This document shows positions 1 through 7,284 of a stretch of 25,527 nucleotides of DNA, in pieces. Below the pieces are notes generated by a model, which saw only the letters and a program-made list of their open reading frames with translations, ran no database searches and was not told the DNA's origin. Source of the stretch: Bacillota bacterium. GTDB lineage: Bacteria > Bacillota > UBA4882 > UBA8346. A program made the position numbers and the translations under genes. The DNA is taken from assembly GCA_023401925.1 (NCBI GenBank), contig JAEXDA010000016.1:1-25527 (forward strand). The letters are read 5' to 3'. Numbering within the stretch: position 1 is the stretch's first letter; each line of letters starts with the position of its first letter.

Positions 1-119
1 GAAATCCGTGGACCATCAAAACCTGCATTCATTTTATACATAATAAGATTCCATGAAGCCGGGAAGTTAAACACACATATCCAATGAAAAATAAAATCGA
101 TAGAAAGAAGGCATGTCCC

Positions 120-400
120 ATGAAATCTTTTCTGGAAGAATTATATCTCGGCCGCCTATACCCCTTGGAACAAATCGTCCCCCAAGATCCGGAATTCCAC
201 TCCGCAAATGAGAAAAAATCCGGCCTCATGGAAATATTGGAAACCGACTGTCGGCTGAAGATTTTCAAACGGTGGAAGAGCTTTTGGATGTGGATTGCAA
301 TATAAGCGTGATGGAAGCTTACGCTTCCTTTGGATATGGTTTTAAGCTCGGCGCTCTGGTCATTCTGGAGGTGCTCGGCAATAACGGAGAGCTCAAGTAA
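120..400 (+). pseudogene. DUF6809-like small protein, frameshifted
   Basis: The ATG at 120 follows an AGAAGG ribosome binding site and opens with MKSFLEELYLGRLYP, typical of the small Firmicutes DUF6809 family of unknown function. That frame then degenerates and stops at 303-305. The rest of the family pattern (SAEDFQTVEELLD, then YGFKLGALVILEVLG) continues in another frame to the TAA at 398-400. The two halves join with a one-base loss at about 237-246, giving a protein of about 93 residues, the family's normal size. Either the gene is broken or the assembly has an indel. The upstream ATG at 84 has no useful ribosome binding site. Family recognition is from memory of the sequence pattern. 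Confidence 0.6.
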
Positions 401-682
401 GGCCCCTATCTCTATGCCTCACTCCAAGAAGCGGCCCTTCCCCAACTACCGTATGCTGGAGCATGGGAAAGTTCAGAACAGCGAAAAATAGGCAATCATA
501 ATCCCTTGCCCATAGCGTTTTTTGCGTGATGGGAGAGGGCCACTTCTTTGAATGGACAGAGGGGTGAGGGCATAGGCCGACAGAAACGGGAGAGGGCCAG
601 GGCAAAAATCATGGGGATCGAACTGTTGGATCATGGGATAACGGGAGAGAAGGACTTAGGTAAGATAAAATACGGATAATAC
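401..682. repeat. Gene-free G-rich intergenic patch with a 12-bp direct repeat
   Basis: No convincing gene lies between the DUF6809-like remnant and the barrel gene. The 12-mer GGGAGAGGGCCA occurs at 531-542 and 588-599, with the related GGGGTGAGGGC between them. It resembles the degenerate G-rich intergenic repeats scattered through many genomes. The antisense reading frame across it is a composition artefact rich in Pro and Ser. Confidence 0.4.
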
Positions 683-1615
683 TTAAAAACTTTGAACATA
701 AGAGAATATTATCGCCTTCGATTCCCATACCGCCTCATGAAAACGGGTCACACCGTATGTTCCGTTGCTAAAATAAATAATATCCGTGCCATCGCCGGTC
801 GAACACAGGCTATAGCAATATTTAAGAGTGAAATGGCTTTGGTCGGTAGGTGAAAACCCAAGTCCAAAGGAATAAGCACGACCATCGCCGTCCGCGGAAT
901 GTTCGAAACTCACCGGATGATCCAGATCATCCCGGAGATTCCAGTTTCCTTCGCCGGAATAACTTACCAAGTGATATTCCATATTACCGAACACGGTCCA
1001 GGCGGGAGAAAAATCCCCTTTCAAGCTAACTCCCAGCCAAGGTCCTTGCCATTTGGTTTTATAGGTGCTGTTCAGCCCGGCGATCGGGCCTATATTGTTA
1101 TTGTCAGTGTCGATTGTCTGATAACCATTGGTCATCCGGACATTTTGCCAGTTATAAGCATATCCAAAAAGAGGGGAAATTTGGAACATTCCTCCGGTCA
1201 GCGTATTGATGCCTACAGCCATGGAGATGTCTCCAACGTAGTCCCCGTTGCTGCTGTTATTGGATCTGGAGAATTCCAAGGTGCGGTTGTCGCCGTGGTA
1301 ATCGGAATCCTGATTTTTACCGTTGGTAATGATACCAAAGCTGGCAGAACCCTGAAAAAAAACATTCGAATCCAGGTTGATTTTGGTATGAACGCCGGTT
1401 TGGAAGATTTTCAGGTCTTTCCAGGTTAACTCCGATAAAATATTGGGGGAAGCGCCATCAATATTTCCCGCAATATTCCAGCGCAGATTATCAACCCGGT
1501 ATCCGGCGTCAAAACCGGTTGAGATCCCGCTATCTTCAGCTAGAGCAGGTATAGCGACCAGAAAAGCGGAAATCAATCCAATAAGCAAGCCGAAAAAGGA
1601 GTTTTTTGGTTTCAT
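683..1615 (-). CDS. Omptin-like outer-membrane beta-barrel protein
   Basis: The protein has 310 residues. Residues 1-26 form a Sec signal peptide (basic MKPKN, hydrophobic core, cleavage after PALA). The rest alternates amphipathic strands and Gly/Asn/Asp loops and ends in SYVQSF; a terminal Phe is the classic outer-membrane insertion signal. Mature length (about 284) is close to omptin proteases. A DSD motif at 103-105 sits near where OmpT carries its D83/D85 pair, and DLDH/FEH at 230-239 is near its D210/H212 position. The alignment is by eye, so protease activity is only possible; Pom-type barrels are an alternative. The ATG at 1615 was preferred over an in-frame TTG at 1633 because it starts the signal peptide directly. 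Monocistronic, with its own promoter. Confidence 0.7.
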   Translation of the reverse strand: MKPKNSFFGLLIGLISAFLVAIPALAEDSGISTGFDAGYRVDNLRWNIAGNIDGASPNILSELTWKDLKIFQTGVHTKINLDSNVFFQGSASFGIITNGKNQDSDYHGDNRTLEFSRSNNSSNGDYVGDISMAVGINTLTGGMFQISPLFGYAYNWQNVRMTNGYQTIDTDNNNIGPIAGLNSTYKTKWQGPWLGVSLKGDFSPAWTVFGNMEYHLVSYSGEGNWNLRDDLDHPVSFEHSADGDGRAYSFGLGFSPTDQSHFTLKYCYSLCSTGDGTDIIYFSNGTYGVTRFHEAVWESKAIIFSYVQSF

Positions 1616-1661
1616 GATTCGTCCGTTCTTCAATCAAGGATGGAAGAGAAAAAATCTTCAA

Positions 1662-1689
1662 TTTATAGTCATTCCACGCAATCAGTCAA
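1662..1689 (-). promoter_or_regulatory. Sigma-A-type promoter of the omptin-like gene
   Basis: On the minus strand, TTGACT (1684-1689) and TATAAA (1662-1667) are separated by 16 bp. They lie about 50 bp upstream of the ATG at 1615. Confidence 0.55.
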
Positions 1690-1798
1690 AATCCTTTGGT
1701 AGCATTTTGGAATGAAAGGGTTCCCGAGATTATTCCCGAAAGATTTTTTGTTGTCTCCGGATTGTCTGAAAAATCCCCTTGACAAATCAAAAAAACTC

Positions 1799-1827
1799 TT
1801 TCAAACTTTGCGCTCCTATGGTATACT
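1799..1827 (+). promoter_or_regulatory. Extended -10 promoter of rpsB
   Basis: TGGTATACT at 1819-1827 is a TGn-extended -10 element. Seventeen bases upstream is a weak -35 (TTTCAA, 1799-1804). A perfect TTGACA at 1779-1784 is too far from this -10 to pair with it. The start would be near 1834, giving a 5' leader of about 115 nt before rpsB. Confidence 0.55.
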
Positions 1828-1835
1828 ATTTAGCG

Positions 1836-1898
1836 GTGTATATTCGATTACACACGCCTGCGGATTTCGGCAGCGGTCCCGTAGCTTACGGGTCTGCC
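1836..1898 (+). promoter_or_regulatory. Structured rpsB leader, candidate autoregulatory RNA
   Basis: Two hairpins lie between the promoter and rpsB. The first is GTGTA/TACAC (1836-1840 with 1849-1853). The second is a two-part stem: GGCAG (1869-1873) with CTGCC (1894-1898), enclosing CCCGTA (1878-1883) and TACGGG (1887-1892) around a 3-nt loop. Internal loops between paired blocks suit a ribosomal-protein binding site, so S2 feedback control is plausible. That role is inferred from position and shape only. Confidence 0.4.
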
Positions 1899-1948
1899 GG
1901 GAGAAGATGGAGGCGGCGGAAAAAACTTTACGAGAGGAGGTGGCTAAT

Positions 1949-2725
1949 GTGGCTGTTATTTCAATGAAACAATTATTGGAAGCAGGCGTACATTTTGGTC
2001 ACCAAACAAGACGATGGAACCCGAAGATGGCTCAGTTCATCTTCACTGAGAGGAACGGTATTTATATTATCGACCTCCAGAAGACGGTTAAGAAAGTAGA
2101 CGAGGCATACAATTATGCCCGGAGCGTCGTGGAAAACGGCGAGGCCATTCTTTTTGTGGGCACCAAGAAACAGGCCCAGGATGCTATTAAAGAAGAAGCG
2201 GAACGCTGCGGAATGTTCTTCGTTTCCCAACGTTGGCTGGGCGGTACCTTGACAAATTTTAAGACCATTCGTTCGCGGATTGACCGCTTACGGAAGATTG
2301 AACAAATGGAGCAAGACGGTTCCTTTGATTCCCTTCCCAAAAAAGAAGTATTGGATCTTAAAAAAGAAGCCGAGCGCTTGGAGAAATTTTTGGGCGGTAT
2401 CCGCAATATGCATAAACTGCCCGGGGCAATCTTTATCGTTGACCCCCGCAAAGAACGGATTGCCGTGGCTGAAGCCAGAAAACTTGAAATTCCGATCATC
2501 GGTATTGTCGATACCAACTGCGATCCGGATGAGATCGATTATGTAATCCCCGGCAATGATGATGCCATTCGTGCGGTGAAACTCCTGGCCGGTAAAATCG
2601 CTGATGCGGTGATTGAAGCCAAACAGGGAGAACAATTAACCGATACCGCTGCTGCGGAGACAACGGCAGAAAGCGCAGAAGCTGCTGCTGAGGATTCCGG
2701 GGAGCTAGCTGCGGAACAAGCTTAA
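1949..2725 (+). CDS. rpsB: 30S ribosomal protein S2
   Basis: A 258-residue S2 protein of the small ribosomal subunit, needed to bring S1-type proteins and mRNA to the 30S. The N-terminus VAVISMKQLLEAGVHFGHQ and the later blocks QRWLGGTLTNF, VDPRKERIAVAEA and DTNCDPDEIDYVIP closely follow Bacillus S2. The GTG start at 1949 is chosen because AGGAGGTG ends eight bases upstream and the N-terminus then matches the family; the frame stays open back to 1712 but that part has no S2 similarity. The C-terminal 25-30 residues are an Ala/Glu-rich low-complexity tail beyond the conserved core. It is followed by a hairpin terminator and then tsf. Confidence 0.97.
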   Translation: MAVISMKQLLEAGVHFGHQTRRWNPKMAQFIFTERNGIYIIDLQKTVKKVDEAYNYARSVVENGEAILFVGTKKQAQDAIKEEAERCGMFFVSQRWLGGTLTNFKTIRSRIDRLRKIEQMEQDGSFDSLPKKEVLDLKKEAERLEKFLGGIRNMHKLPGAIFIVDPRKERIAVAEARKLEIPIIGIVDTNCDPDEIDYVIPGNDDAIRAVKLLAGKIADAVIEAKQGEQLTDTAAAETTAESAEAAAEDSGELAAEQA

Positions 2726-2735
2726 GTCCTTGATA

Positions 2736-2771
2736 AGGGTGGTAAGGGGTGACCCTGACCCACCCTTTTTT
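2736..2771 (+). terminator. Rho-independent terminator or attenuator between rpsB and tsf
   Basis: AGGGTGG (2736-2742) pairs with CCACCCT (2760-2766), with a GGGGTGACCCT-like inner repeat in the loop, followed by a run of T. Its position inside an operon suggests partial termination that would set the S2 to EF-Ts ratio. Confidence 0.7.
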
Positions 2772-2848
2772 AAAATGTATTTTTCGAAGTCGGTCGTTTA
2801 AACTCCATAGGAAGAACCTGATGGAAAGTTAGAAGGAGGAAAATTGTA

Positions 2849-3784
2849 ATGGCTGAAATTACTGCCACTGTTGTAAAAGAGCTCCGCGAACGTACCGGCG
2901 CGGGTATGATGGATTGTAAAAAAGCTCTTGCCGAGACTAGCGGGGATTTGAATAAAGCGATTGAATACTTAAGGGAAAAAGGTTTGGCCGCAGCCGCCAA
3001 GAAAGCAGGCCGGATTGCCGCCGAAGGAACCGTCAATGCGCTGGTTAGCGCCGATAAAAAAGTTGGTGTTTTGGTGGAGATCAACTGCGAAACCGATTTT
3101 GCCGCCAAAAACGATGAATTCCAGAAATTCGTAAAGAGTGTTACCCAAGTGGTCGCCGACAAAGCTCCCGCTGATTTGGATGCTCTTTCCGGAATGCAGA
3201 TCCCCGGAGGAGGCACGGTAGCCGAAACGGTTACCAATTTAGTCGCTACGGTAGGAGAAAATATGCAGGTCCGTCGGTTTACCCGGTTTGAGTTAAAAGG
3301 GAGCGGCATGATTGAATCCTATATTCATATGGGCGGTAAAATCGGTGTCCTTATCGAATGTTCAACAACTAACGCCGATACCGCAAGCAAACCGGAGTTC
3401 CAAACGCTTATTAAAGATTTGGCCATGCAAATTGCGGCCGCCAAACCGGAATATCTAAAGCGGGATCAAGTACCCGCCGATGTTCTGGAAAATGAGAAAG
3501 CGATTTATAAAGCTCAAGCCATGAATGAAGGCAAACCGGAAGCGATTGCCGAAAAAATTATGGTCGGACGCTTGGAAAAGTTTTATAAAGAAATATGCCT
3601 TAATGAACAGGTGTTCATTAAAGATAACGAACAAACCATCACCAAACTTCTCCAGGCCGCCAATAACGCGCTGGGCGGAGAAAACATTGTCATCGAACGT
3701 TTCGCCCGTTTTGAGAAGGGTGAAGGGATTGAAAAGAAGAAAGATGATTTTGCAAACGAAGTGATGTCCCAAATCAAGGGCTGA
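2849..3784 (+). CDS. tsf: Elongation factor Ts
   Basis: EF-Ts is the guanine-nucleotide exchange factor that releases GDP from EF-Tu in the cytoplasm. The N-terminal helical domain carries the hallmark RTGAGMMDCKKAL (about residues 12-24), followed by the core exchange domain (CETDFAAKNDEF, and a GGKIGVLIE strand in the second half). At 311 residues it is slightly longer than Bacillus or E. coli EF-Ts; the excess is a charged C-terminal extension (EKGEGIEKKKDD). The ATG at 2849 has a strong AAGGAGGA site. It pairs with rpsB as in nearly all bacteria. A palindromic repeat follows ten bases after the stop and ends in a T run, so it probably terminates the transcript. Confidence 0.97.
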   Translation: MAEITATVVKELRERTGAGMMDCKKALAETSGDLNKAIEYLREKGLAAAAKKAGRIAAEGTVNALVSADKKVGVLVEINCETDFAAKNDEFQKFVKSVTQVVADKAPADLDALSGMQIPGGGTVAETVTNLVATVGENMQVRRFTRFELKGSGMIESYIHMGGKIGVLIECSTTNADTASKPEFQTLIKDLAMQIAAAKPEYLKRDQVPADVLENEKAIYKAQAMNEGKPEAIAEKIMVGRLEKFYKEICLNEQVFIKDNEQTITKLLQAANNALGGENIVIERFARFEKGEGIEKKKDDFANEVMSQIKG

Positions 3785-3793
3785 TTTTAGGTA

Positions 3794-3896
3794 GAGGCTG
3801 TCTAAAAGTTTTCATAAAGAAAAGATATATAATGTTGCGCTTTATATGTTATATATCTTTTCTATGAAAGGCACTTTTGGGACAGCCCCTTTTTTC
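3794..3896 (+). repeat. Palindromic intergenic element, copy A
   Basis: The outer arms GAGGCTGTCTAAAAG (3794-3808) and CTTTTGGGACAGCCCC (3874-3889) are imperfect inverted repeats. Inside is a near-perfect AT-rich stem of about 20 bp: TTCAT..AAGATATATAA (3811-3832) against 3849-3868. The same arms recur at 15062 and 18906. Copy A ends in six T and can act as a terminator for tsf. The architecture suggests a MITE-like mobile hairpin. Confidence 0.75.
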
Positions 3897-4043
3897 TATC
3901 ATTCACTTTTCGCCGGGTTAAAAAGTCTTACCCCGGCAGAGAACATTCATGGATGTACCAAACGGAAATAAAGGTATTTCCGGATCAAAGCAGGAATTCA
4001 ATGATATTACAGCGAATTATGGCAATACGGAGGGAAAAAACCA

Positions 4044-4766
4044 ATGGCGACTCCGAAATACAAACGGATCGTGTTAAAATTAAGCGGTGAGGCATTAGCT
4101 GGTGAAAAGGGGTTTGGGATCGATCAAGAAGTAGTCAACAGTATTGCCAAGCAAACCAAGGAAGTTGTTGACCTGGGAGTCCAGGTTGCTGTGGTTGTCG
4201 GGGGTGGGAATTTTTGGCGCGGAGCTGTGGGAAGCCATGCCGGCTTTGACCGTTCAACCGCAGATTATATGGGAATGTTAGCTACAGTGATTAATTCTTT
4301 GGCTTTGCAAGATTCATTTGAAAAGCATGGAATCGAAACCAGAGTCCAATCAGCCATCGAAATGCGGCAAATTGCCGAACCGTATATTAAAAGGCGCGCA
4401 GTTCGCCATTTAGAGAAAGGCCGTGTGGTTATTTTCGGAGCAGGGACAGGCAATCCATATTTTTCAACGGATACATCCGCTGCTTTAAGAGCGGCTGAAA
4501 TTGAGGCAGAAATCATTTTGATGGCCAAAAAGGTAGACGGAGTGTATAGCGCCGATCCCAAAGTAGACCCTCAAGCGATTCGTTTTGAAAACCTCAATTT
4601 TATGGAAGTATTGCAACAAAGGCTGAAAGTGATGGATGCTACAGCGACTTCTTTATGCATGGACAATCAAATTCCGATCGTAGTTTTTAATTTAAACGAA
4701 TATGGTAATATCATGAGGGTCGTAATTGGAGAAAAAGTGGGGACTTTTGTGAAGGGGGAGGTTTGA
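4044..4766 (+). CDS. pyrH: UMP kinase
   Basis: Bacterial hexameric UMP kinase, which phosphorylates UMP to UDP with ATP in pyrimidine nucleotide synthesis. At 240 residues it is the normal family length. Visible blocks are KLSGEAL at the N-terminus, the VVVGGGNFWRG glycine-rich loop, DYMGMLATVIN, and FGAGTGNPYFSTDT with the following MAKKVDGVYSADP, all characteristic of the amino-acid-kinase fold in PyrH. The ATG at 4044 has a CGGAGGG site. The frr start lies four bases after its stop, so the two are co-translated. The 150 bp between palindromic copy A and this gene show no clear promoter. Confidence 0.97.
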   Translation: MATPKYKRIVLKLSGEALAGEKGFGIDQEVVNSIAKQTKEVVDLGVQVAVVVGGGNFWRGAVGSHAGFDRSTADYMGMLATVINSLALQDSFEKHGIETRVQSAIEMRQIAEPYIKRRAVRHLEKGRVVIFGAGTGNPYFSTDTSAALRAAEIEAEIILMAKKVDGVYSADPKVDPQAIRFENLNFMEVLQQRLKVMDATATSLCMDNQIPIVVFNLNEYGNIMRVVIGEKVGTFVKGEV

Positions 4767-4770
4767 TTTT

Positions 4771-5328
4771 ATGGTCAAAGATGTTATGAAAGACACCGAG
4801 GAACATATGAAGGGAGCTATTGAGGCTACCAAAAAGGCCTTTCAAGCCATTCGGACCGGAAGGGCTAACCCTAACCTTTTAGATCGAGTATTGGTTGAGT
4901 ATTATGGTACCGAAACACCGCTGACCCAAATGGCCAGTGTATCCTCACCGGATGGCAGGTCACTGGTAATTCAACCGTGGGACAAAACGGCGCTAAGTTC
5001 TATTGAAAAGGCGATTCAAAAATCCGATTTAGGTTTAAACCCATTGAATGACGGCACCGTAATCCGGTTACCGATTCCGCAACTTACCGAGGAACGCCGT
5101 AAAGAACTTGTGAAAGTTGTTAAAAAAGAAGCGGAAGAAAAAAGAGTGGTTATCCGCAATCTCAGACGGGATGCCAATGATAAGATCAAGGCTTTGGAGA
5201 AATCCAATCAGATTTCAGAGGATGAATCCAAAAAGGGCTTGGACGATACTCAAAAATTGACTGATAAATACATCGTAGAAATCGATAAACTTCTAGAACA
5301 AAAGGAAAAGGAGATCATGGAAGTCTAG
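4771..5328 (+). CDS. frr: Ribosome recycling factor
   Basis: RRF splits post-termination ribosomes together with EF-G. The 185-residue length is exact for the family. It shows the RTGRANPNLLDRVLVEYYG block near residues 28-46, the PLTQMASVSSPDGRSLVIQPWD segment of the small domain, and the C-terminal long helices with LTEERRKELVKVVK and RDANDKIKALEKS. The start follows a GGGGGAGG site in the end of pyrH. After it comes about 250 bp of non-coding sequence with repeats, so the next gene may be expressed separately. Confidence 0.97.
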   Translation: MVKDVMKDTEEHMKGAIEATKKAFQAIRTGRANPNLLDRVLVEYYGTETPLTQMASVSSPDGRSLVIQPWDKTALSSIEKAIQKSDLGLNPLNDGTVIRLPIPQLTEERRKELVKVVKKEAEEKRVVIRNLRRDANDKIKALEKSNQISEDESKKGLDDTQKLTDKYIVEIDKLLEQKEKEIMEV

Positions 5329-5440
5329 TAGAACGTTTCGTAAAAATAAAGCACATTCGATAATGGCTAAGAAACGCTCTATCTGAGTAAAGCGTCTTTG
5401 GATTTTTAGTATGAATTATAAGATGTTTTACTGAGCTTCC

Positions 5441-5574
5441 GGGTTGTCCAAAGAGTTTTTTTAAACTAGGGGGTATTCATAAGGGAACCTCTATCGTTTT
5501 TGAAGGGCGCGTGTATGCCGGCGCAGATCTCCTGAGTGCGTGTGTACACGCCAAATTTCTTTTTGGACAACCTC
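5441..5574 (+). repeat. Palindromic intergenic element, diverged copy D
   Basis: The outer arms GGTTGTCCAAA (5442-5452) and TTTGGACAACC (5562-5572) are perfect 11-bp inverted repeats, with an inner stem GGCG(C)GTGTA (5506-5515) against TACACGCC (5545-5552). The layout (outer arms, inner stem, 134 bp) and the GGyTGTCyAAA arm motif match copies A-C, but the sequence has diverged. It stops eight bases before the uppS start. Confidence 0.5.
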
Positions 5575-5582
5575 TAATTTAT

Positions 5583-6350
5583 ATGGATGTATTGAAAAAC
5601 TGGTTCCGTAAACCTACAATTGCAACGCCAAACAAGTTAAAAAATGTACCTGCCCATATTGCAATTATCATGGATGGCAACGGGCGTTGGGCCAATAGCC
5701 GCGGTTTACCCCGTTCGGCCGGACACCGTGCAGGATTGGAACGGGTCCGTGACACGGTTAAATTTTGTTTGGAAACCGGCGTGCGTTATCTGACACTTTA
5801 TGCTTTTTCCACCGAAAACTGGCAGCGTCCTGAGAATGAAGTCGGTTTTTTGATGAATCTTTTCGAACAAAGTTTACCGGTAGAAGCGGCTAAACTCCAT
5901 CAACATCATGTGAGGGTATGCTTCATCGGCTTGAAGCAGGGTCTTCCTGCCAAGTTATTGGAATTGATGGAACAAGCCGAGACTTTGACGGTAAATAATA
6001 ACGCTTTGACTTTAAACATTGCCATTAATTATGGGGGCCGTTCTGAAATTGTTTTTGCTGTAAAAAAATTGGTCCGTTCGGTACTTGAAAAAGAAATCAC
6101 TCCGGAGGAAATTACCGAACTTGCCCTGGCAGACCATTTGTTTACATCCGGCCAGCCGGATCCGGATTTGCTGATTCGTCCCGGTGGGGAAAATCGTATC
6201 AGCAACTTTTTAATTTGGCAACTGGCTTATACTGAATTATATTTTTCCGATCTATACTGGCCTGATTTTAGTAAAGAACAATTATTAAAGGCTTGCGAAT
6301 ACTATGGCCGTCGCGAACGCCGTTTTGGCAGGGTTAAGGGGGACCAATAA
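5583..6350 (+). CDS. uppS: Isoprenyl (undecaprenyl-diphosphate) synthase
   Basis: Cis-prenyltransferase that extends farnesyl diphosphate with isopentenyl diphosphate to the C55 lipid carrier for peptidoglycan and other envelope polymers. IIMDGNGRWA (residues 28-37, catalytic Asp31), the YAFSTENWQRP block and the C-terminal RPGGENRISNFLIWQ region are diagnostic. The ATG at 5583 gives 255 residues, a normal length. The reading frame is open back to a GTG at 5511, but those codons lie in palindromic element D and have no family similarity. No strong ribosome binding site precedes 5583. Its stop overlaps the cdsA start (TAATG). Confidence 0.95.
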   Translation: MDVLKNWFRKPTIATPNKLKNVPAHIAIIMDGNGRWANSRGLPRSAGHRAGLERVRDTVKFCLETGVRYLTLYAFSTENWQRPENEVGFLMNLFEQSLPVEAAKLHQHHVRVCFIGLKQGLPAKLLELMEQAETLTVNNNALTLNIAINYGGRSEIVFAVKKLVRSVLEKEITPEEITELALADHLFTSGQPDPDLLIRPGGENRISNFLIWQLAYTELYFSDLYWPDFSKEQLLKACEYYGRRERRFGRVKGDQ

Positions 6351-7195
6351 TGGCTAAAAGAATTATTTGGGGTTTATTATATGGAATCGTATTATTGGGA
6401 GTAGTTTGGGCAGGTGGCTTTTGGTTCACAATGGTCATCGGCGTTTTTGCTACTTTAGGGGTTCTGGAATATGCTCAACTTCTTAAGAAGCAGAATATGC
6501 GTCCCCAGACAGAAACCATGCTCATCCTTTCTTTATCGTTATTGGCTCTTATTCATATCAATTCCTATCACAATGTTTTCGGAAACGTTCATTTCATTTT
6601 AAGCAACGAGAAATTACTCAATCTTTTCCTATTGATCGCTTTTATCGTGGTGTTGCTCCAAGAGTTATTAAGGGGGAATCCCGAACAAGGTTTATTAAAT
6701 GCGTCGGCTAATTTGTTCGGCACGGTCTACATTGGATTTATGTTCGCATATATCTTAATGGTAAGGTTTATTCCGGGCGGAGACGGTTTGTTTTATATTC
6801 TTTTCACGTTTTTGGTTACTTGGTTTAACGATACGGCAGCTTATTTCACCGGATCAATTTTTGGAAAACATAAACTTTCACCCCGGATTAGTCCCCAAAA
6901 AAGCATTGAAGGCGCTATCGGCGGGCTGGCGGGTGGACTTATCGGTTCCTTCATCCTGGCGCTTATTTATCATAAGCCGATGGTACTCCTTCTTTTACTG
7001 GGAGCACTTGTGGTAGTAGCGGGTCAGATCGGCGATTTAATCGAATCGATCATGAAACGGAATGCCGGGGTCAAAGACTCGGGCTTTTTCCTGCCGGGAC
7101 ACGGTGGATTGCTTGATCGTTTTGATAGTTTACTTCTGGCGGCCCCGGTGGTTTATTTTATTATAACGTATATTGCGCCTCACTTGAAGATATAG
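6350..7195 (+). CDS. cdsA: Phosphatidate cytidylyltransferase (CDP-diacylglycerol synthase)
   Basis: Integral membrane enzyme that makes CDP-diacylglycerol from phosphatidate and CTP, the branch point of phospholipid synthesis. The 281 residues form about eight hydrophobic segments. The C-terminal signature is present: KRNAGVKDSGFFLPGHGG, then LLDRFDS, which binds metal and nucleotide. It overlaps uppS by one base, so the two are translationally coupled. A hairpin follows a few bases downstream. Confidence 0.95.
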   Translation: MAKRIIWGLLYGIVLLGVVWAGGFWFTMVIGVFATLGVLEYAQLLKKQNMRPQTETMLILSLSLLALIHINSYHNVFGNVHFILSNEKLLNLFLLIAFIVVLLQELLRGNPEQGLLNASANLFGTVYIGFMFAYILMVRFIPGGDGLFYILFTFLVTWFNDTAAYFTGSIFGKHKLSPRISPQKSIEGAIGGLAGGLIGSFILALIYHKPMVLLLLLGALVVVAGQIGDLIESIMKRNAGVKDSGFFLPGHGGLLDRFDSLLLAAPVVYFIITYIAPHLKI

Positions 7196-7201
7196 GATTT
7201 G

Positions 7202-7242
7202 AGGACAGCCCCAAAACCTCCTTAAAAAATCTTTGCTGTCCT
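7202..7242 (+). repeat. Hairpin after cdsA
   Basis: AGGACAGC (7202-7209) and GCTGTCCT (7235-7242) are perfect 8-bp inverted repeats followed by TTTAAT. The GACAGCC core resembles the arms of the palindromic elements, but the arrangement differs. It may be a weak terminator or a remnant. Confidence 0.4.
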
Positions 7243-7284
7243 TTAATCCCTGGAGTGCAAATGGCTTGGTAAGGGCGGATAAAG

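Noticed and set aside
393..605. Minus-strand frame of 70 codons
   Set aside because: Pro/Ser-rich translation of G-rich intergenic repeats; composition artefact.
899..1429. Open frame of 176 codons on the plus strand
   Set aside because: It is antisense to the signal-peptide barrel gene, has no ribosome binding site and no recognisable domain.
1712..1948. N-terminal extension of rpsB
   Set aside because: The extra codons cross the promoter and structured leader and have no S2 similarity; the GTG at 1949 has the ribosome binding site.
5331..5410. Possible terminator after frr (CGTTTC/GAAACG and ACGCT/AGCGT repeats)
   Set aside because: The stems are short with long loops and the T run is poor; not strong enough to list.
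5511..5582. N-terminal extension of uppS
   Set aside because: It translates palindromic element D, and the prenyltransferase domain starts after 5583.
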